A DNA stretch of 7,494 bases from positions 1 to 7,494 of the forward strand of contig JAIHVJ010000090.1 in the NCBI GenBank assembly GCA_022720335.1, written 5' to 3'. Below, piece after piece: positions 5,744-7,494 of the stretch. Numbering within the stretch: the first letter of the stretch is position 1; each line of letters starts with the position of its first letter. Source of the DNA: Collinsella sp. Lineage in GTDB: Bacteria; Actinomycetota; Coriobacteriia; Coriobacteriales; Coriobacteriaceae. The translations under genes and the position numbers were made by a program. The notes beneath the pieces were generated by a model. That model saw only the letters and a list, made by a program, of their open reading frames with translations. It ran no database searches and had not been told where the DNA came from.

Positions 5744-6445
5744 GTGGGCGAACCGAAGATTGTGGTGGTCGACTACCACAAGGGCAACTTGTCGAGCGTT
5801 GTACGCGGGCTTGCGCGCGCCGGCGCCGTCGCCTGCACGTCGGACGACCCGGAGCAGATCCGTAACGCCGACGGCCTGGTCATCCCGGGCGTGGGCGCGT
5901 TCTATGACGCGATCGCCTTTATGCGCCAGAGCGGCGAGGAGGCGGCCGTGCTCGATGCCGTCGCCGCTGGAACTCCGCTGCTCGGCATCTGCCTGGGCCT
6001 TCAGCTATTTTTTGAGCGCGGCCACGAGGGCGTGCCGGCGGACGAGGGCGCGGTCGCGGACGGAAACGCTCCCGAACAGGCTGACGGTCCCTGGGTCGAT
6101 GGCCTGGGTATTATGTGCGGCTCGTGCACGCGCTTGGAGTCGAGCCGACTGAAGGTCCCGCACGTGGGCTGGGATCAGGTGCACATGACGCCTGCCGGCG
6201 CGGCCGATCCGCTGCTCGCCGGTTTTGCCGAGGGCGCCAATATGTACTTCACCCACAGCTACGCGGTGGCCGGCGACGTCGATGCCACCGATGTGTTGGC
6301 GCGCACGCACTATACACGGAGTTTCCCGTGCATCGTGCGCCACGGCAATGTGTGGGGCTGCCAGTTCCATCCCGAGAAATCCTCCGCGCTGGGTCAGCGC
6401 ATCCTTAAGAACTTCGTCAACATCGTCGAGGAGGTTGGCCGATGA
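5744..6445 (+). CDS. hisH: Imidazole glycerol phosphate synthase, glutaminase subunit
   Basis: A 233-residue class I (triad) glutamine amidotransferase. It hydrolyses glutamine and channels ammonia to HisF, with which it forms imidazole glycerol phosphate synthase. Motifs are IVVVDYHKGNLSSV (6-19), LVIPGVGAF (45-53), the nucleophile motif GICLGLQLFF (81-90, Cys83), VPHVGWDQV (138-146), YFTHSYAV (168-175) and GCQFHPEKSS (205-214, with His209 and Glu211). Compared with typical HisH there is an apparent acidic, Gly/Ala-rich insertion at about 97-116 and an unusual MCGSC (124-128) where family members usually have an IPG-type turn. The start is GTG at 5744, chosen because AGGAGG (5733-5738) lies 5 nt upstream and the conserved N-terminal strand follows at once; nearby ATGs at 5722 and 5725 are out of frame. 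Its TGA overlaps the hisA ATG (ATGA). Confidence 0.95.
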   Translation: MGEPKIVVVDYHKGNLSSVVRGLARAGAVACTSDDPEQIRNADGLVIPGVGAFYDAIAFMRQSGEEAAVLDAVAAGTPLLGICLGLQLFFERGHEGVPADEGAVADGNAPEQADGPWVDGLGIMCGSCTRLESSRLKVPHVGWDQVHMTPAGAADPLLAGFAEGANMYFTHSYAVAGDVDATDVLARTHYTRSFPCIVRHGNVWGCQFHPEKSSALGQRILKNFVNIVEEVGR

Positions 6446-7185
6446 TCCTGTTTCCCGCAATCGATCTGATCGGCGGCAAGGTTGTGCGCCTGGAGCGCGG
6501 CGACCGCAACCGCTGCAAGGTATATTCCGATGACCCCGTGGCCGTCGCCCGCTCGTTTGCCGAGCAGGGCGCAAGCTGGGTGCATGTCGTCGACCTGTCC
6601 GCTGCCTTTGGCGAGGACGAGGACACATGCGCTGCCAACTCGGCGGCGATTAAGGCCATCTGCGGCGTCGACGGTCTGTCCGTGGACGTGGGCGGCGGCG
6701 TTCGCTCACTCGCACGCATCGATGAGCTGGCAGGCTATGGTGCTCGCCGCATTGCGCTGGGCACCGTGCTCGTGACCGAGCCGGGTTTTGCTGAGGTGGC
6801 AGCCCAGGGCTTTGGCGAGCTGTTGGTCGCCGACATTGCCGCGCGCGACGGCCAGGTTAAGGTGAACGGCTGGCGCGACGGCGCGGGCGTGGCACTCGAC
6901 GATGCCGTGGCGCAGCTTACCGAGCTGGGCTTTAAGCATCTGGTGTATACCGACATCGCGCGTGATGGCATGCAGACGGGCATCGATGTGGCGGCGTATC
7001 GCCATGTGGCGCAGGTCGCGGGCTTTCCCGTCGTGGCGTCGGGCGGTATCTCGACGCTCGACGACATCCGCGCGCTGGCCGCGGTGGGTGAGGGCGCGAT
7101 TGAAGGCGCCATTACCGGTCGTGCGCTCTACGAGGGCAACTTTACGCTGGCCCAGGCGCTGGCCGCCGCTCGAGGGGAGGAGTAG
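6442..7185 (+). CDS. hisA: ProFAR isomerase (phosphoribosylformimino-AICAR-phosphate isomerase)
   Basis: A 247-residue (beta-alpha)8-barrel enzyme that performs the Amadori rearrangement of ProFAR to PRFAR, the substrate of HisF-HisH. It has PAIDLIGGKVVRL (5-17, catalytic Asp8), HVVDLSAAF (48-56), the phosphate-binding VGGGVRS (83-89), VNGWRDG (141-147), YTDIARDGM (169-177, catalytic Asp171) and VASGGIST (198-205) plus TGRALYEG (225-232). The VGGGVRS loop resembles ordinary HisA more than the SGGIRDD-type loop I recall for PriA, the bifunctional HisA/TrpF of Streptomyces and Mycobacterium, so I call it HisA; TrpF activity cannot be excluded. ATG overlaps the hisH stop, and GAGGAGG (6428-6434) lies 7 nt upstream, so hisH and hisA are probably translationally coupled. 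Confidence 0.95.
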   Translation: MILFPAIDLIGGKVVRLERGDRNRCKVYSDDPVAVARSFAEQGASWVHVVDLSAAFGEDEDTCAANSAAIKAICGVDGLSVDVGGGVRSLARIDELAGYGARRIALGTVLVTEPGFAEVAAQGFGELLVADIAARDGQVKVNGWRDGAGVALDDAVAQLTELGFKHLVYTDIARDGMQTGIDVAAYRHVAQVAGFPVVASGGISTLDDIRALAAVGEGAIEGAITGRALYEGNFTLAQALAAARGEE

Positions 7186-7188
7186 CCC

Positions 7189-7494
7189 ATGCTTACCAAG
7201 CGCGTAATTCCCTGCCTGGACGTCAAGGACGGCCGTGTGGTCAAGGGCGTCAACTTTGTGAGCTTGCGCGATGCCGGCGATCCGGTGGAGCTGGCCCGCG
7301 CCTACGACCGCGAGGGTGCGGACGAGGTCGTATTTTTGGACATTACCGCGACGAGCGATAACCGTGCGACGACTATCGAGATGGCGGCGCATGCGGCCGA
7401 GGAGCTGGCCATTCCCTATACCGTGGGCGGCGGCTTTCGCGACCTGGCGGGCATGCGCACCATGGTTGCCGCCGGTGCCGACAAGGTGTCGCTC
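7189..7494 (+). CDS. hisF: Imidazole glycerol phosphate synthase, cyclase subunit (3' truncated by window)
   Basis: The first 102 codons of HisF are open to the window edge with no stop; a full HisF is about 250 residues. The protein begins MLTKRVIPCLDVKDGRVVKG, with catalytic Asp11 in the invariant PCLDV. It continues with VNFVSLRDAGDPVELA, EGADEVVFLDIT (with the family-typical ATSDNR after it), YTVGGGFRD and AAGADKVSL, all in the normal HisF order. HisF is the barrel partner of HisH and uses its ammonia to close the imidazole ring, releasing AICAR. The usual GGGIR loop reads GGGFR here. ATG lies 3 nt after the hisA stop, and GGAGG (7176-7180) lies 8 nt upstream. hisI/hisE would be expected beyond the edge, but this cannot be seen. 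Confidence 0.97.
   Translation, partial: MLTKRVIPCLDVKDGRVVKGVNFVSLRDAGDPVELARAYDREGADEVVFLDITATSDNRATTIEMAAHAAEELAIPYTVGGGFRDLAGMRTMVAAGADKVSL

Noticed and set aside
5694..6152. Open frame overlapping hisH in another frame
   Set aside because: It starts inside the hairpin, has no ribosome binding site, and gives an Arg/Ala-rich translation that is a shadow of hisH.

Overview
The window carries most of a histidine biosynthesis operon, transcribed left to right on the + strand, from a GC-rich bacterium. Strong third-position G/C bias, GAGGAGG-type ribosome binding sites, tightly packed genes and a HisZ-dependent short-form ATP phosphoribosyltransferase suggest an anaerobic actinomycete of the Coriobacteriia (Collinsella-like). 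That assignment is inference from style and gene content. No marker gene in the window proves it.

Layout. Positions 2-193 are the last 63 codons of an unrelated gene, probably a SIS-domain phosphosugar isomerase or deglycase. It is followed by an imperfect hairpin (205-239) and a strong intrinsic terminator (243-277). The gene-free stretch 194-701 also holds a regular array of four hairpin units (328-558, 61-62 bp period), a pair of short direct repeats, a perfect 6-bp inverted repeat, a candidate promoter with an overlapping 16-bp imperfect palindrome, and a 12-bp perfect hairpin in the 5' leader. I see nothing recognisable in 278-327.

The operon follows: hisZ-hisG fused in one reading frame (702-2417), hisD (2523-3959), hisC (3961-5076), hisB (5077-5664), hisH (5744-6445), hisA (6442-7185) and the first 102 codons of hisF (7189 to the window edge). 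hisD/hisC, hisC/hisB, hisH/hisA and hisA/hisF abut, overlap or lie within 3 nt. Two gaps break the packing, and both contain hairpins: 105 bp between hisZG and hisD, and 79 bp between hisB and hisH (a perfect 16-bp stem).

Together the genes cover step 1 (HisZG: ATP + PRPP to phosphoribosyl-ATP), the ProFAR isomerase (HisA), the imidazole-glycerol-phosphate synthase pair (HisH glutaminase with HisF cyclase), the dehydratase (HisB), the aminotransferase (HisC) and the final dehydrogenase (HisD). HisI, HisE and histidinol-phosphate phosphatase are not in the window. HisB is monofunctional, so the phosphatase must be a separate gene. The main points of interest are the covalent HisZ-HisG fusion, the four-unit hairpin array upstream, and the candidate operator and leader hairpin at the operon promoter.
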